NCBI GenBank assembly: GCA_948099385.1
Contig: CANUEZ040000113.1
Location: forward strand, 10,738,501 to 10,802,500
Length of the DNA: 64,000 nucleotides
Source: Fasciola hepatica
Taxonomy: Eukaryota; Platyhelminthes; Trematoda; Plagiorchiida; Fasciolidae
Direction of reading: 5' to 3'
Shown here one piece after another: positions 33,513 to 46,250 of this stretch. Under the pieces are notes generated by a model, which was given only the letters and a program-made list of their open reading frames with translations, was not told the DNA's origin and searched no databases. The translations under genes were made by a program, and so were the position numbers. The number at the start of each line of letters is the position of its first letter. Within the stretch, counting starts at the first letter, position 1.

Positions 33513-36500
33513 GAAATCCCTATTGTGTATTATTAGTTACGATTGACAGTGAATAGTCACTGCATGTTCAGTTAAGTTTACAAATGGTGAGTAGTTGCAG
33601 GGCTACTACTATTCGTTTCTATATATCTTGAATGCACCCACTGTTATCCACACCATACCAGTCTTGAGTATACAAGCTCAATCTGTCGTGAGTTGTTTTC
33701 CAAAATGTTCACGGAAGACAAGCGACCACTCGTACCAAATTAACTTCAACTGATATGGTACACCGAGTGTAATCTGATAACATGCTCTCACTCCACTACA
33801 TGTTCCAGAACCCAGGCACGCCTTCGAAGGTCCCCAACTCCTGTATTCATGAGACTGAATGGAGTGTTAGACGCAACTGACCCGAAGTTTCATTTATCGC
33901 CGAGTTTGTGTCTGTGATGACCTTCCACCCAGTTACAAAGAGGTTAATAATTGTCTCCAGTTTTACCCATCATTACTCTTCCCTTCCAATTTTGTCACTT
34001 TGTATGATTGTTCAATCAGTCCTACTCTCTGACTTAAACGGGGCCCACTAACTATGTAAGCCGGTACGCCTAATCCTGACGCGGAATTGCTAAATAACGT
34101 GCTCTAGTCAGACAGCTATCGGCAACATGTTTCCAAAAAGCATTGCACAGCACGTAGACAAATTTAACGACTATCGCTAGTCCATAACTGTATTGTTCTA
34201 TTGTAGCTATCTTTCAGAAACGATGACATAACCGAATTGTTCACAGACCACCCGAATTCGGCACTCAAGCAGCCATTCAACGCCGCCAAACATGTCCTAC
34301 TCTACACACGCAGACATATACATGTCCCACTTGTCAAACAACCGTTATCAGTTCATGCCAAATCACATCTATATATGTGCACGTGTAGGTTCTGGGCCAT
34401 CCACCTACGCAGAACTAAACGGGAACTTTAAATGAGAGTGACCGAACATGTCCCTAGGTGAGTGGGCGCCTATGTTAACCAATGGGGAGCATACAGTCAA
34501 AAGTCACCGGTCGAGCAGCCGGCAACCTATTCCATCGCATGAATTTTGCTAGACATAAGGCACAGAATCAACCACATAACTGGGTTCTCTGTGAGCATTC
34601 CCGCTATCAGTTCACGTCTAATAAAGTCTGCCGAAACGATTAAGATCAAAAGATGGAAACCTAGTTTGTGCAAGTAAAATAGGTATTTGTTTTCCCGGAG
34701 TTGCTCTGATGAAAGCCCGACGTTTGTGTACCTATTACCGGTAAATTCATTTAGCTTTTGTAGTGTACGGTACTGTATTTTCTGTAGTATGCACTTGACA
34801 ATATACAGCGAGATCTGTCAGGATATAAACTGTGCAACAAAACTCCCCCGTGTTCTGTTATCAAGTTCATATCGGGAGAGAATTGCTTCTAAGCTAAATA
34901 TTTGCAAACGAAGTAAAGCAATATATGCAGTGTGTTATGAACCGCCAAGTCAATGAGTGATGAAAACACTTAGTTGAATCAAAACAAAACCCCGCCCTAC
35001 CAGCCGAATTCCTAATGAAAGCGGATACAATTTTTACCTAGGTATATGCGTGACATACATTGGCTGTATACTGTCTTTCATCAATCGCAGCAGAGTGTGT
35101 GATTTACGTGAAATTAAATTGTTCATCTGAGGTCTTGTTTAGAGTATCAAAGTGGGATCCGTCCATTTACACAACTCAGCAAGGTGAGTATTATGAATGA
35201 GTGTTTCCGTTCGAATATGGGCATTTTCGCAGCTAGAAACCAAATTGAGTTTCCGAATGATATTTTTATTGTGATTAGCTTGTTGTGATTGAAGTGCTGA
35301 AATTGTGTGTTAAGGTAAACCATTTCCGGAAATAGTACCGATATCTGGCAGGAACACTATTCATTACAGGAATCCGGCATTGCACGTATGAACCATTGGC
35401 CATTGACTTATTTTATGATATATCCATTAGTTGCCATGAGCTGGTCTTGTCCATTTGAGTTTTCCATCACACTTGGTATTTCACACTTTTACTCAGGGTG
35501 ACTTCAATTTCGTACTCAAATAGCTCTCCGTCTGAATCATCCATTAACGGAAATAACAAGAGATACTCCGTTATTTCTCGGTCACCAGTGCAAAGAAAAA
35601 TATGTTATTACTAGGGACTATTCGGTATTGGAGTTTGGTTGGTGTTGTATAACATGGTACATATTGACTGGTTGGGAAACAATGAACAACACTGAACGCC
35701 AATATAACAATTTGACTCCCAATCCATCACTTCCTTCATGTGAGCCGGGACTCGCACGTTTGCTGGTATTTTAGAAACCGTACTCATACAGATAATTATT
35801 CTCCATGGAATTCAATAATTCAGAGTGAGATAAATTGCTTTACTTAGAAATGCATTTAGAGGAGCATTTGTTCAGTACGAATTCTTTAACAAAACAGACC
35901 ACGGGAAATGGGCGATGACCAGCACCCACTGTCGGCCGCATCGTTATATCACCTGACCCATTGGGAATTTATGCGGTTCTTCACTCCAAGTCTCACGGTT
36001 CGGTTACCAGTTATCCCTATTCGTGCAGTCAGCCTTCGTCGCTATGGAGGTATATAACTTTACCAGTGCTCTCATGTGCAGGCAATAATTCGAAGAATAT
36101 GATTAGATATATCACAAAATAAACTGTGTGACTATTTTTCACTTTGATAATGCTCCAAGGGGAACGAGATAGAAGGATTTGTGTTGCCTCAGCAAATCGA
36201 GACGGGAGAGATCGCACTCTTTCCCTGAACGTGGTACTACATTGTTGTGAAATACCAGCGTGATGAATGAAGTGAACTAGTTGTCTCGAAATCAAATGGA
36301 ATACAGTTTACACTGCAATTTCAGTATCAATTACAATCTCGTAATAATACAATTGAAGGTGGAGTGTGTGCAATATTATAAAAGCATAGTAATGTGTGAT
36401 TAGTTAAGGGACAATCAATACTCCCATCACACAGCAATGGTATTGAGGATATTTTCGTCTCTGGATGCACCAGTAATAAAGTGTTCAGAATACCTCAATA

Positions 36501-39500
36501 CCTGTTCTTTCTGTATTTGTAAATCCGAATCAGCCTATGTAGAACATGGAACAGTATGTGAAAGTGGAAATTTCATGAACCGAATAGTGGATTTGATCAA
36601 CAGATCTCGATTGCATCGACCTATCATGTGTATCCAAAACTCGTGCTATACACTTTCCAAATTGTCCCAACGCAAATGCAGAAGCTGCTCATGAACCACT
36701 CTCACTCTGGTGCGGAGAATCAGTGGATTCAATACATCTTCATTTGTACGGAGTACTTGACACGTGAATAAATCCTAGTGTGATCCCTTGTGCTTTATGT
36801 ATGATCTGAGGCCGGAAATTGTACATCCTTCTTTCAGGCTTCCGAAACTTGGGAGTTTTGTCGCCATTGAAACAATTTTTGATATTTGAGCATAATTCTT
36901 GATTTCGCTATTGAGTGTTAGGGTGCAGTGAATAATTTACGAATTTATATGTAGTTAGTCAGTTGGCAAACTTTTAGGCAGTGAAGAGGCTCTCATTATC
37001 AGTGACTATTGTCCAGGACACTCCTTCATGAGTGAATGTTTCCCTCAAGACCGTTATAAAAATATCATTATCAAATAACGACCTGTGAATGCAAAAGTGT
37101 AGAGTTTAAATCAAACCCATGGTAGTCTTGATGGCACTTTCTGTTTCACCTTGATCGTTGTTCGATGATCATCGATGCATTGTTTCGTGTCTATCACACA
37201 ATCACTTGCAAGCAGCATGTCGGATTGAAGACGCCGTGCTCAACTGACTGCTGTTCGAACTCCATCTTCCACGCACAAGCCTCAGGTCATCCTCGGAATC
37301 TTTTATTCTTAAAAACCAGAATGGACGTTTGCTGTCACCGGAGCTCATCAATGGTATATCGACCCCCGCATTCAGGGTTCGAACGCGGGCTTTTTCACCT
37401 GGAAGGCGTGTGTTACGGAGGTAAGGTTGTTCATATATCGTCCTCTACGACAGCCAGCAGGGTTCATCAGTCTCGAAAGGAGACACAGCCATTGTGCTGT
37501 TAACTCCGTGTACATTCCTTCCATGAAGTCAGGTCTTCACCTCAGAACTGGACAATTAGGCCCATTTAGCCCACCTCGTGTTTGATATTCGGGTTCCCTA
37601 AAAACTTGACAATTCTCCCAACATTACTGATTCATTGATTTGTTTTTGCAAATATTCTGGATTTACTGATGTGCACGAGGGACCTACCGATGCTGTCAGG
37701 AATATTGTAGGGTTGGTTGTCCGAGTGTGTCAAAGCACCGAGATAGCCACCATTTGGTTGTGGATAGCAAAAATGGAGTCGACATGTACCTGGACTGGAA
37801 CACATTGCTTTCATCAATGAAGACCGAGTCACACCTAAAGTTATTCCGTGGGAATCAAGGAAGTGTCTGTCAACAGCTAATGCTATTCATTGCCCTGATA
37901 CCTGAACGAAAGTGAAACACGCACATGAAAACATTGCAATAGTACAATGAATTTTTCTCCTTTATTTTGTTGGCATAAATTCCATGGTAACTTATAACTT
38001 CCAAAAAACCTTGTGAATAATGATTTGAAAGCATTTCGCCCTACTTGTATGGCCAAAATTACAGCCGCTTAACTCTCTTGCAACGACTTATGGACAAATG
38101 TGTAATCTAAAAAAACAACTACTTGCTTTCCTTTCAGAGTGAAAAGCAAACCATACTGCCGGATGCAGATGTGAGCACCCACTGTGGTGCTTGATGAATG
38201 ATGTTTGAACTGATCGAGGTCATAAATTCGTATCTCTTGGGATTTTCAATGTAGTATGAGTCTTGTAAATATTGATTACACAGATGATGCGATCGGTTGC
38301 ATTGCAATTCTGATGTACATTCCTTCCACACAAGATTGGTACATGCCCTTCGTCTATGATGAACGAATTTTTAACGGCAAAAGCCATGTCAGATAAATCG
38401 GAGAGCACTGAGTATCATAGACAGGTAAAGTATGATGACAAGTTAGCTGCATCATTGGCTTTATCAAATTCACACTTGATTACCTTCACATAAACTCCAA
38501 ATGAATAAGTCGGATATGTTGTATTCACACAACATAATTTCCGAGTGTAGAGCCCTCAGTGCCAGTGATACATCGGTTGATTCCAACGATCTGCTCGATT
38601 GTATACCGAATTTCATGGCCACCTTTAATAGTGGCTGGTATGTGGAATTGATGAAACACTCGTGTCTTACTCTATTCTGCTCGAAAATACCCACCATATA
38701 AGTATATTGCTAGTTTTGACACCTTCAGAATGCCCCAACCTCTGTATATTCCGTGCATTTATTTTTTATTTATTTATATACTTATCATTATTTGTCAATG
38801 ATACAATGGTGGAGGAAAGGGTACGCGGTCATATGGGGATCAAGGACTGGTGTCAGCAGCTGGAATGTTACTCGGGATTCGATTGCGAAACCGGTCTGGA
38901 GAAAATTTTCCATGAATCTGTAATCGTTGACTAGTATCAAGTACCTGTAACTACTAAAAACAGGAATACCAATTCAGGATCATGGCTTTGTTTCTATTCT
39001 AGACTAGATGCTTTTAAACCAAACAGATCTATCAGACAACCACGGTTGTGGTCCCTCATTGGACCTTCCGAATAGGGAATTTCAATCACTCTCCTGATAC
39101 ATGAGCCGGATTTTCAAATCACACAAATGAAAAAACCCCTCGGTATTCCACAGTTTCTCACAATAGAATACCGATTAATTTGGATAATACAGCGAACAGA
39201 AATCGGCAGAATGTGTCCACTATCATGTTTGAACCCAATATGGACGATGGTAACTGTCGTGATTCTCTGAGTAATTCAGCATTCAAATTTTAGTCCAAGG
39301 GAATGTTCACTTAGTCCGACACATGACTGATAACAAAGTTGATTTTCACACAATCAACATTATGTGAACACAGTTCATTCCACTTCAGACTGTGAATAAA
39401 TGCTATGCCAATGGATTGTGAATTTCCACACGTTCGATCAACCTCTGTCGCCTTACAACATTCAATTAACTTATGATGACTAGTCATGCGCTTGCAACCC

Positions 39501-42500
39501 AAATGCCGTGTGTCTATGCATTTTGCTGTATTTGTATTGCCTTGAAAAACGTCTAAATTTGCAAGCTAATTCAACAGTACTTTTCTGTGTCAGCTGCTGT
39601 GACTTCCAATTTCATTTCGGGCAATCCCATCATCACAGTATTGTCTGGATCTACCTCTTACTCAAACTGGATATCCGTTCGACTTGCACCAAATATTCGT
39701 TCTGGTTACCTGGGGTAAGTTTTGGTGGGTTCGAATCACTTCGCGATGCCACCGACGGTCAGTTCTCAGTTGGCAGCCTTGAATCGGCCTTGATAACCTT
39801 CCCGAATTGCTGCAATAATGTCACACAATAAAAAAGGAGTAAACAGAAGAATATGGAATAGAGAGTCGTCGAAGGTTATCCACGGTAGAGCAGTAACTCA
39901 TATTTGCCGTGGAACTAGTCACTTCGACGAACGCATGGGTCGAAGTGTCTCAAATATTATCAGTTGCCACGTTTGAAAAGTGGGCAATGAAGATTAGCCA
40001 GTTTGATAGTCATCTGTGTGAAGAAAACAATTAGAATTCCAAATCACAAACTCACTTTCGTGGTGCTAACAAGGAGTGTCAGGATCAAGTACAACCTCGT
40101 TATAGTAATTGTTTACCAACAACTAATGATTGTGTCATTGATGCAAATAAATCATGGTTAACCTACAGAAATATACCACAATGTATACCTGTTAGACATC
40201 GAACACGCAGAAAGTGGAAGCATAAATCGGGATGGAATGTCCTCCATGTATCCACAATATCTGGCTTCCTTGATGTTAAATCAGCTTTTAAAATAATCGA
40301 TTGTACTTTTCATTTTGTAGCAAATTTGTACCTAATGTGTTTTGTCACCCACTGACATCATCCATTTCAACTTCGTCTTTGTTGTTTCTTGTGTGAGAAG
40401 AGCGGTATCGTTGTATGTCCTGAATATATGTTCCCCTATTCAACTAATGCAGTAACTGTTGTTCGTCTCGGTGAAGATTCATCTCATTCGCACCTTCAAC
40501 CGGATATTCTGGATTGGGGTGAAGCGATCTATTGGATGTGTTTAGAATATTCACAGTGTTGTTTGAATAAAGACAGTTTCGCCCAAAACGAACCTTATCG
40601 TATCAGTGGAATTCTTCGTGGAATTAGACAAATGTACTTACATTGGTATTTACATCCAGCATGGTGGTTTTATATCGGGTTCACCCGTCTAAGCATTCTA
40701 TGTGGTCTAGTTACCATCCAAAAAGTCGACTGAGGTATATGTTCGGGATGAGTGGAAGAGTCTTTCTGTTCCAATACCAATATTGTGGCAGATTACCTCT
40801 AACAAAAGAGCCACAGTAGTAGACTCGGTACTCTACTTCTGAAGCGTAGTTTCAACTGGTCTTTCAACAAGATTGTGATGTTCGGTGCATTTCCGGCTTT
40901 TTTACTAATACACAGGAAAAGGTACTGGTGAAGATGTTGCTCACCACGTTCAGGGACCCTAATGCAGAGGAATACCAGTGGGAAAATGAGACTTGGCACA
41001 AAAAAGTACTAATGACAGGAATGTGTTTGTTAAACGACTATCTATGGATGAGCGAATCAGTGTGTTACTGAGCAGAATATAGATGAAGAGTTTAATCAAC
41101 ACAAAACGTACACACGTAGGGTTCAAGGCTTCTGGATGGGTACCGTGTGTGTTGTCAGACAAGAGATTTCAGGCCAGTTTTCATCAAATAATCAGGACTT
41201 GTTTTATTCCCTGGCATCACCTACATTTCGTTCACCTGTGCACGAAGTTGAGACGACGGGGACAGGCTTTTTGCGAAGACAAGGAATCTCAGCAATGATT
41301 TTTATCTATAATATCAAAAGTTCCCTGAAGCAGAAGTAAACCGATGCATGCACGCATGAAATCGTATCGCAAAACCCGAACAAAATAACGTGTAACAGTA
41401 ATAGAATCAAACTGTAAAAAGTTACAGTGCAGATTGCACATTCCATTGTTTTGTAACATAAAAGGAACAAAGCTTCGAAACTGTGTTTGCATCTGAGTGG
41501 CAGCATGTCAGTTGAAGTGCTATTTGGATCAGTTTATCTCAATCGTGTAAAATGTTTAATATGTGACAGGGATTTGGTGTAAGACTGATATCGGATAACT
41601 GTACGTCGAAGGTGAACGGGACACTGCTGACTTCCGAATATCAACCGGAGCGCTAGCAGCATACCAACAGCTTAACTCAGTCCATATAGACCTTCTATTT
41701 CCGATTCAAATGGTAGTTTTGTGGGTGGTTACACGAACATTAGCCTAACCTGATCATTTCAGTGATTGCTCGGATTACATGTATGCCATAATCCTCATCA
41801 CCGGATTGGCCCATGACCTGGAATTTAATTGAAATTGGAATAAAAGTGAAATGAAAAAAGGCATCCGCAACTAGGTATGTACATTTTTTATAGTTACTAT
41901 GCATTTTGGCAAATAATATTTTTCTCCGCTCACACGGGTTCACATTTGCGCAAACCTAACAAATCATCAATCACGTAGCTCTCCAATTACCTTCTTTGTC
42001 ATAATCAAGCAGTAGTGTGGAAAGTGAATTATGATGATTTACCGGAAACCTATGTGAAAATTGCATTTCGGGCATTTTGAGTGACCAGTGTTATGATGAG
42101 TTTGCTGTATGAATGGTTCTAATGATTTCACTGATTGGTGTTCATCGTATTTAGTGGTTGGAGGACAAGGCCACTGCAATGATTGAAAAACTCGTTACCT
42201 ATTGTTGAATGTATTGAGGTGAAAGCATTCGATTTCAATAATGCAAACACGTGTGTCCAGTCCAATGAAAACAACCAAAGAGAGAGTGAAGGAGCACCTG
42301 CAAATGTGTATCCTACCGCAAGGTACCGATTGACGACGCTGATCAGCCCTTCAGTCATCTATTTTTCGATTGACTGGGTCTGAAAAAAGCTAACTAAATG
42401 TGTTTCTACTCTCAATAAACCACTGCTTTTATTTTAATTAATCCAGCACTATAACTGAAAGTCGGTTATCGACACCAGTGAGGAAGTATTTGACTAATAC

Positions 42501-43820
42501 ACGGGAGAAAACAATTAGTAAATCATCTTGTTGTGACTTCTATGTTTTGCAATTTGAGGTGCTGTCCTTCCAGGTGGGCTCAACTAGAAATCTGAATAAA
42601 CTCTCGCTGTGCCAAAAACTGATGCCGGCCAACAATTGTTCAAGTGCATCCGTGTCATTTAAAGTGGGCATATAAAAAAATCACCTTGCTCTATTATATC
42701 TCGCAGTCAGAGTCAACTTGTTTTGCGCCTATATCTAAAGGCATGTGAAATCTGGAGGGAAAATCTAACACTCGAATGAGATGTATTTCTCTGGAGAATC
42801 TCTGGCTTTCAGACATGAATTTTGATTCCATCGGTGGCAAACACAGTTGCAAGTAACGCTTAGACAAGTCATTTTAAATTGTTGACTCGTGCCGATTAGC
42901 ACTACTGAATGTAAATTGCTCTAACCCACTAGTGCTGTTTGTCGACGCGGTCACATCAAAAGTGGTAGTGTTTGCCTTTGGAATTGTTCACTATATCCCA
43001 CGGAACAGCAATAACATCTACAGCAGTAAAATCTATGTACGAACAGGTCTGATCGAAACTGGTGCATACGTACTCGTGACGGTCATATTTATCCCCATAT
43101 ATGGCGTCACGGAGGCAAAAGTGTATATGCTTATATCTATAATAACTAATACGTAGAGCCAAAATTCAGTGCGAGTAACCCCGGAACGTGTTTCACACAT
43201 ATCAGGATAAAACCCAACGTTTGCCACCAACAGGCGGCCTCAACCAGGACGGAATAGGAGCTTAAGAGAGAAAACAAAGAGAAACTGTAATACGGTAATG
43301 AGTTAAAAAAATGGGGAAATGAAGTCTAATAACAAGAGTAATTACTGGGTCTGCCATGAATATTCATAATTGTTCTCAGTCTCTTCTGCACTTAGTCTAT
43401 CACGTGGGTTATGAAAGCAGCTTATGTATTTTACCCCAGCAAACGTTCCACTCTCGACTTCACTGACCGTTGCGGAGGTATTTTCCAAACTTCTGTCAAC
43501 AGAACAGAGAGAAATGATTTTGGTTGTTTGATTATGGACTAAAAGGGGTTGATCAAATGAAATAAACCCCTGGGGTTGCACATAATTTCATCAGTCATAA
43601 ATTAACAATTGATTCGTGAAAGAAAGTATGCCGTGATATTTCCGGAGACCAATAACTTTCTAGGTGACGGATTCACGTAGAACTCGGGGTAATTTCCAGT
43701 CATAATAGAGGAGATTCCGGTTCTGGCTCTAACAACGAAGCTCATGATTCATTCTGACACAATTCAATGCTCTGTGGGTATGATATCTCGAGTAATTGTC
43801 CTATTAAATTAAATCTTCAG
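33513..43820. other. Long stretch with no recognised gene
   Basis: Only short, unassignable frames. Those with some exon-like character are 36437-36694 (plus; Cys-rich, CSEYLNTCSFCICKSESAYV), 37165-37503 (plus; contains a GGTTCGAAC at about 37378 resembling a Pol III B box) and 40389-40733 (plus; Trp/Tyr-rich end QMYLHWYLHPAWWFYIGF). None matches a family I know, and splice borders are not clear. The DNA is not repeated elsewhere in the window as far as I can see. Confidence 0.35.
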
Positions 43821-44525
43821 GCCTATTTCGACTCATCATACACGAAGCACATATCTGATCGAGAAACTGACATGCGTCACGATTTGAATCCCCAGCGAGA
43901 CCAACGTATTATCCTTCGTTGTTGGACTTTCAATGCTAGATTCAAGTCAGATGATACTGCCTGCATTCAAGAAAGCTTCACTCATCTCCATAACAGTGAT
44001 TAGAAATACCTGAAACTACTTTTGCTGAATTAGAGACCAGGACTAATGGTACGGACTTTGAACATTTCCGATTATATTCATCTTCTTCCTTCGATAATTT
44101 TGATCTTCATCCTCTGATGTGTGCTTCATGGTAATTCTTCTGTGCAATATCTAGTAAATGGTGTTCATATTCACCTTGAAAGTCTACACGAAATTAGTTA
44201 CAGAAAATCAAAACTTGTTACATTTTGGAATTCAAATTTGGTCTCAATCAATGAAACAGAGGAGACACGGAGATTTTCTTGTTTTTGGTTTTTCACTGCT
44301 GCACCCAAAGAAGCTCACTCAAATAACCTTGAGGTTGAGGTTAACAGTGAGGTAGACAGGAATTTTCTTCTTCGATGAATTACGTATTATTCGTTCGGCA
44401 GCACGAACGGACTACATCTAACGTGAAATATCCTGATTATGAGATTGTATTCTATAATCAACAAAACAACCGAACGTTCCCAGTTCCCACTCACGTTTTA
44501 CACCACACCTGCTCACATTTTGGGG
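43821..44525 (+). pseudogene. Unrecognised coding-like stretch with frame switches
   Basis: After a good acceptor (AAATCTTCAG) the plus strand reads AYFDSSYTKHISDRETDMRH and RIILRCWTFNARFKSDD to about 43999. Then the frame changes to IPETTFAELETRTNGTDFEH and FDNFDLHPLMCASW (to about 44140), then to VQYLVNGVHIHLESLHEISY and NNLEVEVNSEVDRNFLL (to 44378). Finally NYVLFVRQHERTTSNVKYPD runs to about 44545. Each piece has balanced protein-like composition and they follow each other almost without gap. This looks like one gene or element protein broken by shifts, or exons with tiny introns. No family recognised. Confidence 0.4.
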
Positions 44526-44545
44526 GCCCTAACTGATGAGCGCAT

Positions 44546-45314
44546 CAATTTTGCCCGTGAACTGTGACCCATATTCCAAACAGACATTTCGCTGAGTTGA
44601 CCGCTTGAACCTCGACCGATTATGAAGTCCCTTACGTGGCGTTTTACGAGTACTATACGACCATCAGGCTTCTTCAATTAGGTTCAACCCATATGAAACA
44701 AAATTCACAGTTGGATGTTATTCATAAAATTACAAGTATTGCATATTTCGTCAGTGTAAAGACAAAATGAAGGTCAGGAGAGATAAATGGACCAATAAAA
44801 CATCCGTCATAATCAGCGCAATTGGGATTTGGCCAGTTGAAGTAAGTACCGAAAAACGTGCTCGTAGGAAAACACCGACAGAATCGGAAACCAATTGAAA
44901 TCCCATTCATATGATTTCCAAATCTCACTGACCTATAACAGACGAGGGTTCTTCGTCGACTTTTCCGCTGCTTCGCTCAATTTAGTTATTCTCCGAGTGA
45001 TAGAATAAACCGAGATTTACTGAAGCGGATTATCCATTGCACCCCACTCCCCATAAGTGGTTTAACTTTGAAAGTTTCCAAGTCACCTTCTCGTAGAGGT
45101 TTTTCGATGGTAATAATAATGGAGCTTAGCTGGAGCTAATAAAAGTCTCTGACGGCGTCTAGATAAGCTGCCCATTTTCATATTTTCGTGGTTAGCACAT
45201 GGACGTGAGAGTGCATGTGCTTAAGCCACAAATGTTTCAGGAAAAGAGCGCTGGCTTCCACAGTGAGGTATCAATCATCACAAAGCTATGGCTTTTGTAA
45301 ACTATTGATGGCGA

Positions 45315-45317
<3 letters not shown>
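44546..45317. other. No gene recognised
   Basis: No motif or convincing frame; the minus frame 44722-44928 is short and unassigned. Confidence 0.35.

Positions 45318-45407
<90 letters not shown>
45318..45407. repeat. (TA)n microsatellite, 90 bp
   Basis: The longest pure TA tract in the window. No recognisable element terminus abuts it; the right flank has a short open plus-strand frame (PKVNKVALYSTCTKRKS) of unknown origin. Confidence 0.98.
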
Positions 45408-45410
<3 letters not shown>

Positions 45411-45619
45411 CCAAGGTAAATAAGGTAGCTCTGTATTCCACTTGTACTAAAAGAAAATCGATTGGAACCGGCAATGTATGGAATTCAGCTTTAATATGCA
45501 CTTCTCTCAGAAAGAATTGAATATACCGTAAATGTTTAGCAGCCTCTCGTAGGAGTAATCATCAACAAGTCGGAATTTAGCCAAAACGGCGTGTGGTTAT
45601 ATGAGATGAGCAACAAAAG

Positions 45620-46250
45620 CTGATCAGCCATTTTCAATGGGTATTGACGGTGTGATGCGGAAGTGCTAGTCTTGAGACACCAGGAGGATATGGGAAGGAG
45701 AGCGAAGATGACTCGGACACTCGGATGACACAAATGGGTCAAATAAACAGACAACTTGATGGGGATGAAGAAGAGTGACAATGATACAAATGGAGTTGAT
45801 ATGAAAGCCACGTTGAAGTGAACGGAGTAAAGTTGACGATCAGATAATTTGGCAAACGGGACCTAGGGATGCGCAATACAACGTGTAAGTAAGGTTGCGC
45901 AAACGGTTGCATCAGTAAGGAACTAGGGTTCGTAAATGAGCGACACAATCAGAGAAGGCCAGTACATGGGCTGAGGAGTTATACGGGTTGAAAGGCAAAC
46001 GACCATAAAACATGCCACACAGACAGGCAGACGAGCAAAATGATGCAAATGAGTGGAGAAGGGATGGGTTAATGTTAAACTCATTTGACTCAGATAACTG
46101 TGTCAAAAGCGAAATAGATTGATGGTGGTAATCCACTGAACGTTATCTTCCTGTGTTTGCAAATAGTACACATAGTGAACACGGGCGAGAACACCAAAAC
46201 ACACAGACACAGAGACAGTATATGACTCAACGGTAACCGATTCACGAATT
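45620..46250 (-). other. Purine-rich plus strand (pyrimidine-rich minus strand)
   Basis: The plus strand is dominated by A and G for about 600 bases. Three overlapping minus-strand frames (45536-45811, 45739-45948, 45912-46136) are Ser/Leu/Pro-rich by-products. It resembles in composition, but not clearly in sequence, the segment 23850-24400. Confidence 0.35.

Noticed and set aside
37320..37500. A tRNA-like or SINE-like element with GGTTCGAAC
   Set aside because: The B-box-like word is present, but no A box at the right distance, no cloverleaf and no second copy in the window were found.
44520..44570. A second hammerhead-like core (CTGATGAG with a later GTGAAC)
   Set aside because: The second core block is not GAAA and no stem II of correct register forms.
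45215..45520. 101-aa plus-strand and 61-aa minus-strand frames
   Set aside because: Created by the 90-bp (TA)n tract, which is open in all frames.
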